A DNA stretch of 64,000 bases from Haemophilus influenzae (GCF_900475755.1 NZ_LS483411.1:1302001-1366000); one strand, 5' to 3'. Numbered from the stretch's first letter, positions 1 to 9,754 are shown. Translations and numbers: made by a program. Notes: generated from the sequence alone by a model not told the origin.

Positions 1-864
1 GTGATGTTAATGGATCACGTCAATAGTGGGGCGAAATGTACCGTTGGTTGCATTGAAGTGCCACGTTCTGAGGCTCACGAATTTGGTGTGATGGCAGTAA
101 ACGAAAACTTGAAAGTGAAAGCCTTTGTGGAAAAACCGAAAGATCCGCCAGTCATAGTGGGCAAACCTGATGTTTCGCTTGCCTCAATGGGGATTTATGT
201 ATTTGATGCTGATTATCTTTATAAAATGCTTGAGCAGGAAGTTAATACCCCACAAACTAGCCACGATTTCGGTAAAGATGTGTTGCCAAAATGTTTAGAA
301 GAAGGCACGCTTTATGCTCACCCATTCAGCCGTTCTTGTATGGGACGCAACACCGAAGGCGAAATTTACTGGCGTGATGTAGGGACGCTTGATAGTTTCT
401 GGCAATCCAATATCGATTTAGTCTCTGAAAATCCACAATTAGATATTTATGACCAAAACTGGCCAATTCGTGGTAATCCTATTCAGGCTTATCCATCAAA
501 ATTTTTCTACAAACACTCCAATGTGCATCCAGTGGATAACTCACTTATCGGCGGCGGTTGTGTAATTACCGATGCTTCGATCAGCAATTCTGTGTTATTC
601 GACCACATTAAAATTGACGCATTTTCAAAAGTGGATCACTGCGTGGTGTTACCACAAGTTAAAATCGGCAAAAATTGTGTGTTGAAAAATTGTATTATCG
701 ATCGTGAATGCGAAATTCCTGATGGTATGCAAATTGGTGTGGATATAGAAGAAGATAAAAAACGCTTCCGTATTAGCTCAACAGGCAAAGTCATTCTTGT
801 AACCCCGAAAATGCTAAAGAAACTTGAGGGACACGAGATTGAAGAAGATGGGCATTTAGATTAG
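1..864 (+). CDS. glgC: Glucose-1-phosphate adenylyltransferase (5'-truncated by window edge)
   Basis: Makes ADP-glucose from glucose-1-phosphate and ATP, the committed step of bacterial glycogen synthesis in the cytoplasm. Only the C-terminal 287 or so residues of a family of about 430 are present; the frame is open to base 1, so the gene starts outside the window and the GTG at base 1 is not a real start. Visible landmarks are the FGVMAV and FVEKP stretches, SLASMGIYVFD, HDFGKD, YWRDVGT and the C-terminal left-handed beta-helix repeats (GGGCVITDASI, IDRECEIPDGM). It is followed 107 bases later by glgA on the same strand, as expected for a glg operon. Identification is by recall of the E. coli GlgC sequence. 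Confidence 0.95.
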   Translation: MMLMDHVNSGAKCTVGCIEVPRSEAHEFGVMAVNENLKVKAFVEKPKDPPVIVGKPDVSLASMGIYVFDADYLYKMLEQEVNTPQTSHDFGKDVLPKCLEEGTLYAHPFSRSCMGRNTEGEIYWRDVGTLDSFWQSNIDLVSENPQLDIYDQNWPIRGNPIQAYPSKFFYKHSNVHPVDNSLIGGGCVITDASISNSVLFDHIKIDAFSKVDHCVVLPQVKIGKNCVLKNCIIDRECEIPDGMQIGVDIEEDKKRFRISSTGKVILVTPKMLKKLEGHEIEEDGHLD

Positions 865-870
865 TTAGGA

Positions 871-898
871 AAAATGCGGTCAAAATTGACCGCACTTT
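871..898 (+). terminator. Uptake-signal inverted pair behind glgC
   Basis: An arm AAATGCGGTCAA (one base short of a perfect uptake signal) faces TTGACCGCACTTT across a short loop. Paired uptake signals behind genes are a common Haemophilus terminator arrangement. It lies 7 bases past the glgC stop, so it may only attenuate transcription into glgA. Confidence 0.6.
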
Positions 899-904
899 CT
901 GAAA

Positions 905-927
905 CCCCTCTTTAGCAAAGAGAGGGG
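905..927. repeat. Short dyad repeat CCCCTCTTT...AAAGAGAGGGG
   Basis: A hairpin with six G-C-rich pairs at its base, in the glgC-glgA gap. A related, imperfect copy lies at 38995-39033 between mukF and mukE (CTCCCC, CCCTCTTTGCTAAA). I take both as members of a dispersed intergenic repeat family. Confidence 0.5.
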
Positions 928-971
928 CTGATCGAGCGTTATTCATATTTATAGGGAAAATAAAGAACTCA

Positions 972-2402
972 ATGAAAATACTACATGTTTGCTCGGAACT
1001 CTATCCGCTATTAAAAACAGGCGGGCTTGCCGATGTTTTAGGGGCATTACCCCAAGCACAAAACCAAATCGGGTTGGATGCTCGCGTTTTATTGCCTGCT
1101 TATCCTGCAATTACAGCAGGTATTCCGAATACCCAAGTGGTTGCCGAATTTGACAACTTCGCTGGGCACGTGGTGTTGCGTTATGGAGAATATAACGGTG
1201 TCGGGATCTATTTGATTGACGCACCGCACTTATACGGTCGCGAAGGCAATCCTTACCACAATGCCTATTACAATGACTACGGTGACAATTACAAACGTTT
1301 TGCTTTGCTCGGTTGGGTGGGGGCAGAATTAGCCACTGGTTTAGACAGCTGGTGGCGTGCAGAAGTGGTACATACTCACGATTGGCACGCTGGCTTATGT
1401 GCAGCATATCTGTTCAACAAAGGCCGCCCTGCGAAATCGGTGTTCACTATTCATAACTTGGCATATCAAGGGCAATTTTCTTATCATCATTTATACGAAA
1501 TTGGTTTGCCTGCTGGAATGTTTAATGTGGACGGTTTGGAGTTATTCGGGCAAATTTCTTATTTAAAATCAGGCTTGTTCTATTCTGATTCAAGCACGGC
1601 GGTAAGCCCAACTTATGCAGAAGAAATCACGACACCTGAATTTGCCTATGGTTTGCAAGGCTTGCTTTCTGGCTTAAAAGCTCAAGGTCGTTTGGTGGGG
1701 ATTTTAAACGGCGTGGACGAAAATATTTGGCATCCAAACGTGGATCAATACATTCCGCACCATTACAAGCTGAAATATATGGCAGGCAAAAAGAAAAACA
1801 AAGCTGAATTGCAAGCGTTTTTCAATTTGCCACAAGATGAATCTGCCTTGGCATTTGTGATGGTCACCCGTTTAACCGAGCAAAAAGGTGTCGATTTATT
1901 AATCGAAAGTGCAGACGAAATCGTCAAACAGGGCGGACAGTTGATGATTTTAGGCTCTGGTGCACCGCACTTGGAACAAGGCATTCGCGATCTTGCCGCC
2001 CAATATCCAGAAAATATTGCGGTAAAAATCGGCTATGATGAAGCCCTTTCGCATTTAATGGTCGCAGGTGGCGATGTGATTTTAGTGCCAAGCCGTTTCG
2101 AGCCTTGTGGCTTAACCCAACTTTATGGTTTGCAATATGGCACACTTCCACTTGTTCGTAAAACGGGTGGTTTGGCGGATACGGTGGTGGATAGCACTTC
2201 AGAAAGTATCAAAGCTCGCACCGCAACAGGTTTTGTGTTTGAACAGGCAACGGCAGATGATTTACGCCGCACCCTTCAGCACGCATTTTCAATTTGGAAG
2301 AAACCTAGAGCTTGGTCAATGATACGCACGGACGCAATGGAACAAGACTTCAGCTGGCGTAAAGCTGCAGAGCAATATAGAACACTTTATGAACGCTTGT
2401 AG
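972..2402 (+). CDS. glgA: Glycogen synthase (ADP-glucose type)
   Basis: Transfers glucose from ADP-glucose to the growing alpha-1,4-glucan chain (GT5 family, GT-B fold). The protein is 476 residues, normal for GlgA. It opens with MKILHVCSELYPLLKTGG; the KTGG motif (K15) binds ADP-glucose. The C-terminal domain has FVMVTRLTEQKGVD and the EPCGLTQLYG motif with the second KTGG. The start at 972 gives the expected N-terminus. It lies between glgC and glgP, as in other Pasteurellaceae glycogen operons. Confidence 0.97.
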   Translation: MKILHVCSELYPLLKTGGLADVLGALPQAQNQIGLDARVLLPAYPAITAGIPNTQVVAEFDNFAGHVVLRYGEYNGVGIYLIDAPHLYGREGNPYHNAYYNDYGDNYKRFALLGWVGAELATGLDSWWRAEVVHTHDWHAGLCAAYLFNKGRPAKSVFTIHNLAYQGQFSYHHLYEIGLPAGMFNVDGLELFGQISYLKSGLFYSDSSTAVSPTYAEEITTPEFAYGLQGLLSGLKAQGRLVGILNGVDENIWHPNVDQYIPHHYKLKYMAGKKKNKAELQAFFNLPQDESALAFVMVTRLTEQKGVDLLIESADEIVKQGGQLMILGSGAPHLEQGIRDLAAQYPENIAVKIGYDEALSHLMVAGGDVILVPSRFEPCGLTQLYGLQYGTLPLVRKTGGLADTVVDSTSESIKARTATGFVFEQATADDLRRTLQHAFSIWKKPRAWSMIRTDAMEQDFSWRKAAEQYRTLYERL

Positions 2403-2427
2403 TTTTATTCGTAAACTTTCTTAATAA

Positions 2428-2466
2428 TCACACCGCTTGTGAAAGAATCTTTTGCAAGCGGTGTGA
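2428..2466. terminator. Hairpin behind glgA
   Basis: Arms TCACACCGCTTG and CAAGCGGTGTGA pair perfectly over 12 bases around a 15-base loop, followed within about 10 bases by a T run (TTGTTTTTT). It suggests partial termination before glgP, which has a 246-base leader. Confidence 0.6.
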
Positions 2467-2648
2467 TTGGGCTTGTTTTTTACAAAGATAAGCATAAAAT
2501 TCGAACTACTTTTGTAGGCTGTGTGAACAACATTCACGCACTCAAAGAGCGGTCAAATTTTGATTGATTTTTGCAAACGTGCGTAAATTTTGAAAATTCA
2601 TACACCCTACGTTAATCATTTCTTAGCATTCTAATAGAGGTTTTACCT

Positions 2649-5114
2649 ATGATAATGGATAACTTTGATTCTCCATTCCAATATAATCGTCCTGAAATGA
2701 CCGTTGAAGCGATTAAAAAATCAATCGTTTACAAACTCATTTTCTTAATCGGTCGCTCTCCACGTGAAGCCAGCCAACGCGATTGGCTCAATGCAACACT
2801 CCACGCTGTACGTGATTTGGTTACCGAAGGTTGGATTACCACTGCGCGCCAAACTCGAGCAGAAGATTCTCGCCGTGTTTACTACCTTTCAATGGAATTT
2901 TTAATCGGACGTACGCTATCTAATGCGATGATTGCAGAAGGCATTTATGGATTAGCACAGGAAGCACTTTCTGAATTAAATGTGGATTTAGAAGAAGTTT
3001 TAGAAAAAGAAGTAGATCCAGGCTTGGGTAATGGCGGTTTAGGTCGTCTAGCAGCGTGTTTTATGGATTCTATTGCGATCCTTGGTTTACCAGGTATGGG
3101 TTACGGTATTCGTTATGAATACGGTATGTTCCGCCAAAAAATTGAAAACGGTCAGCAAGTAGAACGCCCAGATGCGTGGCTTGAAAAAGGAGCGCCTTGG
3201 GAATTTATTCGTCCATCAAAACGTTTTACTATAGAATTTGGCGGTAATATTCACTTTGAAGGCAAAAAATGTATTTGGCAAGATACTGAAAAAGTGACCG
3301 CACTTGCTTACGACCAAATGATTCCAGGTTATCAAAATAATTCTGCTGCGACATTACGTTTATGGTCGGCACACGCAGGGGAAGTGTTTAACCTTGCCGA
3401 CTTCAACCGTGGCGAACATTTAGCCGCATTAGAAGAGCATTCTGCAAATAAAAACTTATCTCGCGTGCTTTACCCTGATGATTCTACGTGGAATGGTCGC
3501 GAATTACGTTTACGTCAAGAGTATTTCTTAGTCTCTGCATCACTTCAAGATATTTTACGCCGTCACAAACGCACCCACGATAGCCTTGAAAACTTGGCGG
3601 ATAAAGTGGCGATTCACTTAAACGATACCCACCCAGCGTTAGCGATTCCTGAATTAATGCGTATTTTAGTGGATGATGAAGGTTTTGAATGGAAAAAAGC
3701 GTGGGAGATGACGCATAATATTTTCTCTTACACCTGCCATACTTTAATGTCCGAAGCATTAGAAACTTGGCCAGTGGAAATGATGGCGAAAATCTTACCG
3801 CGTCATTTACAGATGATTTTTGAAATTAACGATCACTTCTTAGAATATGTCCGCACTTATGTGACGACTGACAACGATTTTATCCGTCGTGTTTCTCTTA
3901 TCGAAGAAGGCTACCAACGCAAAGTGCGTATGGGCTGGCTATCCGTGGTAGGTTCACACAAAATTAACGGGGTTGCCGAAATCCACTCTGATTTAATGGT
4001 AACTTCAACCTTTGCCGATTTTGCTCGTATTTTCCCAGAACGCTTTACCAATGTAACAAACGGTATCACACCGCGTCGTTGGTTAGCCGTTGCGAATCCA
4101 CAATTAGCCGCATTGTTTGATAAATATATCGGCTCAGAATGGCGTTGCGATTTAAGCCAAATCGAAAAACTCAAACCGTTCGCACAAGAAAAAGCATTTA
4201 AAGAGGCTGTCGCTGACATTAAATTTGCCAATAAAGTGAAATTGGCGGAGTACGTAAAACGCGAGTTAGGGGTAGAGCTTGACCCGCACGCTTTATTTGA
4301 TGTGCAAGTAAAACGTATTCACGAATACAAACGCCAAATGTTGAACGTGTTGCATATTATCGCTCGCTACAATGAAATGCTTACCAACCCTGAAAAAGAT
4401 TGGCAACCTCGTGTATTTATTTTAGCAGGTAAAGCGGCTTCAGCTTATTATGCGGCGAAACAAACCATTCACTTAATCAATGATGTAGCAAATGTAATCA
4501 ACAACGATGAACGTTTGAAAGGTCGCTTGAAAGTAGTGTTTATTCCAAATTACAGCGTGAGCCTTGCTCAGTTGATTATTCCTGCAGCGGATATTTCAGA
4601 GCAAATTTCACTTGCAGGCACAGAGGCTTCTGGCACCAGTAATATGAAGTTTGCCTTAAATGGTGCATTGACACTTGGTACACTTGATGGTGCAAACGTA
4701 GAGATCTTGGAAAACGTGGGCGAAAATCACATTTTCATCTTCGGTAATACGGTAGAACAAGTGGAACAACTTCGTCGAGAAGGGTATCGATCATTTGAAT
4801 ACTACCAGAATGATGCTCAATTACGCACAGTTGTGGATCAAATTATTGAAGGTAAATTCTCACCAGAAGATCCTCAACGTTATCATCAACTATTACAAGG
4901 CTTGCAATACCACGATTATTATCAAGCTTTTGCTGATTTCCGCAGTTATGTAGAAACTCAAAAAGCCGTAGATGAAAAATACAAACAACGCGACCAATGG
5001 ATTGAAAGTACCATTCAAAATATCGTGAATATGGGCTTCTTCTCGTCTGACCGCACGATTAAAGAGTACGCAGAGAGAATTTGGAAAGTTGAGCCAGTTC
5101 AATTAGGTGATTAA
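2649..5114 (+). CDS. glgP: Glycogen/alpha-glucan phosphorylase
   Basis: Releases glucose-1-phosphate from alpha-1,4-glucan ends using phosphate and pyridoxal phosphate. Length is 821 residues, typical for GT35 phosphorylases (E. coli GlgP about 815). The PLP site [20 protein letters not shown] is complete near residue 665, and the N-terminal [16 protein letters not shown] glycine-rich motif is present. The start has the context AGAGGTTTTACCTATGATAATG; ATG at 2649 or the in-frame ATG two codons later are both possible. Last gene of the glg cluster; a strong terminator follows. Confidence 0.97.
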   Translation: MIMDNFDSPFQYNRPEMTVEAIKKSIVYKLIFLIGRSPREASQRDWLNATLHAVRDLVTEGWITTARQTRAEDSRRVYYLSMEFLIGRTLSNAMIAEGIYGLAQEALSELNVDLEEVLEKEVDPGLGNGGLGRLAACFMDSIAILGLPGMGYGIRYEYGMFRQKIENGQQVERPDAWLEKGAPWEFIRPSKRFTIEFGGNIHFEGKKCIWQDTEKVTALAYDQMIPGYQNNSAATLRLWSAHAGEVFNLADFNRGEHLAALEEHSANKNLSRVLYPDDSTWNGRELRLRQEYFLVSASLQDILRRHKRTHDSLENLADKVAIHLNDTHPALAIPELMRILVDDEGFEWKKAWEMTHNIFSYTCHTLMSEALETWPVEMMAKILPRHLQMIFEINDHFLEYVRTYVTTDNDFIRRVSLIEEGYQRKVRMGWLSVVGSHKINGVAEIHSDLMVTSTFADFARIFPERFTNVTNGITPRRWLAVANPQLAALFDKYIGSEWRCDLSQIEKLKPFAQEKAFKEAVADIKFANKVKLAEYVKRELGVELDPHALFDVQVKRIHEYKRQMLNVLHIIARYNEMLTNPEKDWQPRVFILAGKAASAYYAAKQTIHLINDVANVINNDERLKGRLKVVFIPNYSVSLAQLIIPAADISEQISLAGTEASGTSNMKFALNGALTLGTLDGANVEILENVGENHIFIFGNTVEQVEQLRREGYRSFEYYQNDAQLRTVVDQIIEGKFSPEDPQRYHQLLQGLQYHDYYQAFADFRSYVETQKAVDEKYKQRDQWIESTIQNIVNMGFFSSDRTIKEYAERIWKVEPVQLGD

Positions 5115-5143
5115 TTTTATATTAAATAGCCAATAAATAAATT

Positions 5144-5178
5144 ATCTGCATCAAACCAAGTTTGATGCAGATTTTTTT
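5144..5178 (+). terminator. Rho-independent terminator of glgP
   Basis: ATCTGCATCAAAC and GTTTGATGCAGAT form a perfect 13-bp stem with a 3-base loop followed by seven T residues, starting 30 bases after the glgP stop. Confidence 0.92.
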
Positions 5179-5369
5179 GGAGTGTTAGTTACAAACAAAA
5201 TTACATAAATTTTTAAGCCAAAATCAGTACGGGCAGGTAGTATTTCATAGTCATTGTTTATCAATTTTTTAGATATAGTTTTTAATTAGATTTTAATTTA
5301 CTTATACATAAAGTTTTATAGAATTTTGAGTAGGATAATTTTTATCCTAAATTTATTAATTTAAAATTT

Positions 5370-5389
5370 GGGGTTGTAGTAGATTAGCC
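5370..5389 (+). mobile_element. IS1016-like terminal repeat remnant
   Basis: GGGGTTGTAGTAGATTAGCC resembles the terminal inverted repeat of IS1016-family elements as I remember it, and resembles the ends of the decayed element at 57491-57941 (TGTAGTGGATTA and, inverted, TATAGTAGATTGG). About 45 bases further in, an ATG is followed by a lysine/leucine-rich frame with stops that could be a ruined transposase start. No matching far end was found before fnr, so at most one end of an element survives. The rest of the 5179-5698 gap is AT-rich (with a small direct repeat GTAGTAGTT at about 5540-5560) and shows no gene. Confidence 0.4.
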
Positions 5390-5698
5390 TAAATATCACA
5401 CTATTTTTCAAAATTTTAACAGTTTTTTTGATGTACTAAAGTTAAACTGAAACTTACATTATTCAAGAATAAAGAAACAAGCCTAATTATATGATAAAAT
5501 AGATTTGTTGTATCAGGCTGTATACCAAGCAAGTTTGTAGTAGTTACCGTAGTAGTTTCAGCCAAAAAATTAAAATAATTTTTTCTGTAAAAATTTCTTT
5601 AATTTATAATGGGTTATTTTTATTTCTGCAGTGTATAATTGATGTACAACTTTATTTTATAAAAAATAAAAAAAAGGCGTGATACTCACACCTTAAAT

Positions 5699-6472
5699 TT
5701 ATTCAACTAATGTAATTTTTGTTTTATTCGTACCAGTTAATTCAATTAAACCATTTAAATCATTGATTGTAATATATTTGCCTTGTACGCTAATAACACC
5801 GAGTTTTTGAAAGCGACCTAATAAGCGGCTGATGGTTTCTACTGTTAAACCTAGGTAATTGCCAATATCGCCACGTGTCATCGTTAAACGAAATTCTTTT
5901 GCTGAAAAACCTCGAGCAGAATAGCGTTTAGAAAGATTATGAATAAAAGCAGCCAAACGTTCTTCTGCATTCATTTTAGATAGCAATAAAATCATCTCTT
6001 GATCACTTTTAATTTCACTGCTCATCAAACGTAAAATTTGCTGGCGTAGTTTTGGCATTTTTCCTGCCAAATCATCTAAAATATCAAAAGGAATTTCACA
6101 TACCATAGCCGTTTCTAGAGCTTGTGCAAAACTAGGGTGTTGCATTTGAGTAATGGCATCAAAACCAACTAGGTCACCGGGCAAATGAAATGAAGTAATT
6201 TGTTCTTCGCCAGATTCACTAATCGTATAGCTTTTTATTGTGCCAGAACGAATAGCATAAATTGAATTGAGAGAATCTCCTGCTTTAAATAATACTTGAG
6301 ACTTTTGAATCGGTTTTTTTCTCTCTATGATATTATCAAGCTGATCTAATTCTTGTTCATTTAAGGTAAAAGGAATGCAAAGCTGACTAATACTGCAATC
6401 CTGACAATGAATCGCACAACCGCCTGATTGAATTTTGCGCCCTGATTTAGCTTCTGCAACGAAATTTTTCAT
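5699..6472 (-). CDS. fnr: Fnr anaerobic transcription regulator
   Basis: Oxygen-sensing CRP/FNR-family regulator that switches on anaerobic respiration genes when its 4Fe-4S cluster is intact. At 257 residues it has the N-terminal cluster cysteines C19, C23, C26 and C32 ([14 protein letters not shown]), a further Cys in the sensor domain (AMVCEIPFD), the cyclic-nucleotide-like fold and a C-terminal helix-turn-helix ([20 protein letters not shown]). In E. coli the next gene is uspE; here the downstream neighbour is glgP, convergent, and uspE lies at 58 kb, which points to a rearrangement. Confidence 0.97.
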   Translation of the reverse strand: MKNFVAEAKSGRKIQSGGCAIHCQDCSISQLCIPFTLNEQELDQLDNIIERKKPIQKSQVLFKAGDSLNSIYAIRSGTIKSYTISESGEEQITSFHLPGDLVGFDAITQMQHPSFAQALETAMVCEIPFDILDDLAGKMPKLRQQILRLMSSEIKSDQEMILLLSKMNAEERLAAFIHNLSKRYSARGFSAKEFRLTMTRGDIGNYLGLTVETISRLLGRFQKLGVISVQGKYITINDLNGLIELTGTNKTKITLVE

Positions 6473-6564
6473 GTACGCCTCAAATATTGAAAAAAAATAG
6501 TGTAAAATTGATCTAACGCAAATATTCTACCACTAATTAGTCAGATTAAGAAGAGTAAAGCATT

Positions 6565-6657
6565 ATGGCAGCTGAAAAATTAACAAAAAAACGTTTAGCT
6601 CAAATTTTAATTATGTTGTGCATTTTAATTATTGCATTTGTTTGGCGATATTTTTAG
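6565..6657 (+). CDS. Small single-span membrane protein (30 aa), unknown function
   Basis: A 30-codon frame divergent from fnr. It begins MAAEKLTKKRLAQ, a positively charged start, followed by one hydrophobic helix (ILIMLCILIIAFVW) and ends RYF. A charged N-terminus plus one membrane helix in so short a frame is unlikely by chance, but the ribosome site is weak (AAGAG about 10 bases upstream). I do not recognise a family. It is followed by the promoter and gene of tRNA-Leu. Confidence 0.55.
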   Translation: MAAEKLTKKRLAQILIMLCILIIAFVWRYF

Positions 6658-6715
6658 AAAACAGAAAATTCTTGCTTATTTTTAAAACAAATGGATTATT
6701 TCTAATAAATTTTGC

Positions 6716-6743
6716 TTGTCACACTCTTATATATGCGTATAAT
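6716..6743 (+). promoter_or_regulatory. Promoter of tRNA-Leu
   Basis: TTGTCA (-35) and a perfect TATAAT (-10) are separated by 16 bases; the tRNA starts 13 bases after the -10 box. Confidence 0.8.
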
Positions 6744-6755
6744 TCGACCCATTAA

Positions 6756-6841
6756 GCCTGGGTGGCGAAATTGGTAGACGCAGCAGATTCAAAATCCGCC
6801 GTTGAATAAACGTGTCGGTTCGAGTCCGACCCTAGGCACCA
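6756..6841 (+). tRNA. tRNA-Leu (anticodon CAA)
   Basis: An 86-base class II tRNA with long variable arm. The acceptor arms GCCTGGG and CCTAGGC pair (one G-T), followed by ACCA, so CCA is encoded. The T arm reads GTCGG TTCGAGT CCGAC. The anticodon CAA at 6790-6792 reads UUG codons. The anticodon stem GCAGA/TCCGC has an A-C mismatch in its middle (6785 against 6797), unlike the fully paired E. coli leuX stem. Confidence 0.96.
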
Positions 6842-6856
6842 TAAAAATAAAACTAG

Positions 6857-6878
6857 CCGTGTTAATCGCGGTTTTTTT
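6857..6878 (+). terminator. Terminator of tRNA-Leu
   Basis: CCGTG and CGCGG pair (one T-G) around a five-base loop, directly followed by seven T residues. Confidence 0.7.
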
Positions 6879-7010
6879 ATACATAATTAAAATGTATTAA
6901 TGCTCGTGTAGAGCTTAATTTTGCAATATTTTCCCTTGATTCTTTCTATATTTCTTTATTATTTGCACATCATCTGTGTTCCTCGTAGAATACGAACAAT
7001 CTTTCCCTTA

Positions 7011-7036
7011 AAGTGCGGTGAAAATTAACCGCACTT
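7011..7036. repeat. Inverted uptake-signal pair upstream of pyrD
   Basis: AAGTGCGGT at 7011 and ACCGCACTT at 7028 form a hairpin with an 8-base loop followed by TCTT. It lies 34 bases before the pyrD start and could end transcription entering from the tRNA side. Confidence 0.8.
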
Positions 7037-7070
7037 TCTTACAGTAAACTATCCTGAGAGATAAACGAGT

Positions 7071-8090
7071 ATGTATCAATTATTCCGTCAAGGCATTTTC
7101 CAAATGGATGCTGAAAAGGCTCATAATTTCACGATTCAATGCTTGAAATTAGCTGGTAATCCTTTATTTCAACCGATCTTAAAATCTCTTATTCATGCAC
7201 CCAAAGGCTTTCCGAAAACAGTAATGGGTGTGAATTTTCCTAATCCTATTGGATTGGCGGCTGGGGCGGATAAAAATGGTGATGCGATTGATGGTTTCGG
7301 TGTATTGGGTTTCGGTTTTCTCGAAGTAGGAACTATTACGCCCGTTGCACAAGATGGGAATGTAAAGCCACGTCAGTTTCGTTTAATTGAAGCTGAAGGC
7401 ATTATTAACCGTAATGGCTTTAATAATAATGGCATAGACTATCTTATAGAAAATGTGAAAAACGCCCGTTATCAAGGCGTGATTGGTATCAATATTGGTA
7501 AAAATAAATTCACGCCTTTGGAACAAGGCAAGGATGATTATATTTTCTGTTTGAACAAAGCCTATAACTACGCAGGTTACATTACGATGAATATTTCATC
7601 CCCCAATACACCAGATTTGCGTCAGTTACAATATGGTGATTATTTCGATGACTTATTGCGAGGCATCAAGGATCGTCAGGCTATTTTGGCAAACCAATAT
7701 AATAAATATGTGCCGATTGCGGTAAAAATTGCACCAGATTTAACGGAAAGTGAATTAGTGCAAATTGCGGATACGTTAGTTCGTCATAAAATGGATGGTG
7801 TTATTGCAACGAATACCACGGTTTCTCGTGATACGGTTATGGGGATGAAAAATGCGGAGCAGCAAGGCGGATTAAGTGGAAAGCCGTTACAGCATAAAAG
7901 CACGGAGATTATTAAGCGATTACATCAAGAACTGAAAGGTCAGATTCCCATTATTGGTAGCGGTGGCATTGATGGTTTGCAAAATGCGCAAGAGAAAATT
8001 GAGGCTGGTGCCGAGTTGTTACAAGTTTATTCAGGATTGATTTATCACGGTCCAAAATTAGTAAAAGATTTAGTAAAAAATATTAAATAA
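7071..8090 (+). CDS. pyrD: Dihydroorotate dehydrogenase (quinone), class 2
   Basis: Oxidises dihydroorotate to orotate in pyrimidine synthesis, passing electrons to quinone at the membrane. At 339 residues it matches class 2 enzymes (E. coli 336), including the N-terminal amphipathic segment [21 protein letters not shown]- and substrate-site landmarks are [31 protein letters not shown] with the catalytic Ser, and GSGGIDG. Its stop TAA overlaps the rnm start by one base, so the two are translationally coupled. Confidence 0.97.
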   Translation: MYQLFRQGIFQMDAEKAHNFTIQCLKLAGNPLFQPILKSLIHAPKGFPKTVMGVNFPNPIGLAAGADKNGDAIDGFGVLGFGFLEVGTITPVAQDGNVKPRQFRLIEAEGIINRNGFNNNGIDYLIENVKNARYQGVIGINIGKNKFTPLEQGKDDYIFCLNKAYNYAGYITMNISSPNTPDLRQLQYGDYFDDLLRGIKDRQAILANQYNKYVPIAVKIAPDLTESELVQIADTLVRHKMDGVIATNTTVSRDTVMGMKNAEQQGGLSGKPLQHKSTEIIKRLHQELKGQIPIIGSGGIDGLQNAQEKIEAGAELLQVYSGLIYHGPKLVKDLVKNIK

Positions 8091-8914
8091 TGACAAAAAA
8101 ATACGACTTACATTGTCACAGCACCGCATCAGATGGGGTATTAAGTCCAACTGAATTAGTCCAGCGTGCTTATGCGCAAGGCGTGAACGTGTTGGCATTA
8201 TGCGATCACGATACGATTGCAGGTATTGATGAAGCACAGATAGCAGCTAAAGAAGTAGGCATTGAATTAATTACTGGAGTAGAAATTTCCACAAATTGGG
8301 AAGGGCGAGGGATCCATATTGTAGGATTAAACTTCGATAAAACTCATCCCAAAATGACCGCACTTTTGCAAAGCCAAAAAGCATTACGTGAAAAAAGAGC
8401 GGTGGAAATTGGCGATAAATTAGAAAAAGCAGGTATTCCTAATGCTTATGAAGGTGCGAAAGCTTTAGCCAATGGCGAAGTGACGCGTGCTCATTACGCG
8501 CGTTATTTGGTGCAGATTGGTAAGGTATCTAATGATGGTCAGGCCTTTAAACGCTATTTAGGGCAAGGAAAACCAGCATTTGTCAAAGCAGAATGGACAG
8601 ATATTCCCACGGCGATTGATATAATCCATGCCGCAGGCGGTATAGCCGTTATTGCCCATCCGTTACGTTATAACATGACGGGGAAATGGGTGCGTAAGCT
8701 GATAACCGATTTTAAGGCTTGGGGCGGTGATGGCATGGAAATGGCGGATTGTGGTCAGACAAAAGATCAACGTCAAATGCTTGCTCGTTGGGCAAAAGAA
8801 TTTGATCTGCTGGGATCCGTTGGCTCCGATTTTCATTTCCCTTGTGGCTGGATTGAGTTAGGAAAAAATTTAGATTTAGTTGGGGGCGTTATCCCAGTTT
8901 GGGAAAAATTTTAA
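8090..8914 (+). CDS. rnm: PHP-domain 5'-3' exoribonuclease (RNase AM family; YciV/TrpH-like)
   Basis: A 274-residue PHP (polymerase and histidinol phosphatase) domain protein. Metal-binding motifs are DLHCHSTASDG near the N-terminus, CDHDT, GVEIST, HPLRY and GSDFHFP. E. coli RNase AM (formerly YciV, TrpH) trims 5' ends of rRNA and degrades short oligonucleotides; the same role is inferred here from the family. The start ATG at 8090 shares its A with the pyrD stop. Confidence 0.88.
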   Translation: MTKKYDLHCHSTASDGVLSPTELVQRAYAQGVNVLALCDHDTIAGIDEAQIAAKEVGIELITGVEISTNWEGRGIHIVGLNFDKTHPKMTALLQSQKALREKRAVEIGDKLEKAGIPNAYEGAKALANGEVTRAHYARYLVQIGKVSNDGQAFKRYLGQGKPAFVKAEWTDIPTAIDIIHAAGGIAVIAHPLRYNMTGKWVRKLITDFKAWGGDGMEMADCGQTKDQRQMLARWAKEFDLLGSVGSDFHFPCGWIELGKNLDLVGGVIPVWEKF

Positions 8915-8930
8915 CAAGCCATAATGTATA

Positions 8931-8988
8931 AATACCTGTTTCCTTGAAAAGCTAAATTATAAAATTTATTTGGAAACAGGTATTTTTT
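8931..8988. terminator. Bidirectional terminator, rnm / 9.0-9.6 kb gene
   Basis: AATACCTGTTTCC and GGAAACAGGTATT pair over 13 bases around a loop of about 28, with T residues behind. It lies between two convergent genes. Confidence 0.75.
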
Positions 8989-9018
8989 ACGTTTTAACAG
9001 ATGGATGAAAGATAAATT

Positions 9019-9627
9019 TTAGCTTTGAGAGTTTTTTTGACTATCTAATAAATAATGTGGCGGCAACTCAGGCATTGACTCTTGTTCATCAAAGGATTCA
9101 CTTTTAGGTTTGAGATAAAATTCAGCCGCTTCATGATTGCTTTTCGTTTTGCCTAATAATTGTGGCTGAAGTTTTACAAAAGTGCTATTCGGTGCAAGCC
9201 AAATGCCGATAAATGCTTGATTAAATTTAGCATCAAAATCGTGTTCCAAAACTGTATCATTTAATACAAAGTAACCTTTATCGGGTAAAGCAATATAGTT
9301 CAATATATCGTTTGGGGAAAAATCAGGAAAGGTCTCTTGCATTTCTTTTAGCCAGCTTTGAGTATCGCCATCATTAAGTTTTAAGGTTTCGATTTCTTTA
9401 ATGAGCGTAATCGCAAAATTTTTTCCTTCAATGGGTTTTTCATATTTGAACGAGAGCATTAATGGACGTTCATTTTCTTGATAAGTGCCAGTTTCGGAAA
9501 ATAAACCAATGGTATAAACATGGAACGGCCCCCAAGTATATTCGGCATTTCCGATAGGTTGCCAATGGGCAAAAGGTGCGGTAGAAAAAAACGTTATCAT
9601 TGCCACAAAAAGGGATTTCATTTTCAT
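9019..9627 (-). CDS. Secreted chalcone-isomerase-like domain protein
   Basis: A 202-residue protein with a signal peptide (MKMKSLFVAMITFFSTAPFA). The body resembles the bacterial chalcone isomerase-like family (PF16036 type): YTIGLFSETGTY, PLMLSFKYEKPI, WLKEMQETFPD, and the C-terminal signature FNQAFIGIWLAPNS. Family members are mostly periplasmic proteins of unknown activity, so no reaction is claimed. ATG at 9627 and the internal ATG two codons later both fit. It lies downstream of fumC but a hairpin stands between them. Confidence 0.7.
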   Translation of the reverse strand: MKMKSLFVAMITFFSTAPFAHWQPIGNAEYTWGPFHVYTIGLFSETGTYQENERPLMLSFKYEKPIEGKNFAITLIKEIETLKLNDGDTQSWLKEMQETFPDFSPNDILNYIALPDKGYFVLNDTVLEHDFDAKFNQAFIGIWLAPNSTFVKLQPQLLGKTKSNHEAAEFYLKPKSESFDEQESMPELPPHYLLDSQKNSQS

Positions 9628-9698
9628 AATAAATTGCCGTGAATAAAATTGTGTTGATTATAACAAACCGCATCAAAAAACAAATGATAAACGAGTAA

Positions 9699-9724
9699 AA
9701 AGGCGAGTAATTTTACTCGCCTTT
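9699..9724 (-). terminator. Terminator of fumC
   Basis: AAAGGCGAGTAA and TTACTCGCCTTT form a 12-bp stem with a 2-base loop; on the minus strand it follows the fumC stop by 30 bases and is followed by T-rich sequence. Confidence 0.85.
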
Positions 9725-9754
9725 AATATTACTGATGTTAATTTGTGCGGTGGA

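Noticed and set aside
2512..2536. CRP-like site TGTGAACAACATTCACG upstream of glgP
   Set aside because: The half-sites are 7 bases apart rather than 6, so it does not fit the CRP geometry.
5370..5698. Complete IS1016 copy between glgP and fnr
   Set aside because: Only one end-like sequence is convincing; no transposase core (DESYF, KYNGI) could be read on either strand.
6500..6525. FNR box between fnr and the small ORF (TTGATCTAACGCAA)
   Set aside because: Only one half-site (TTGAT) fits; the second half ATCAA is missing at the needed spacing.
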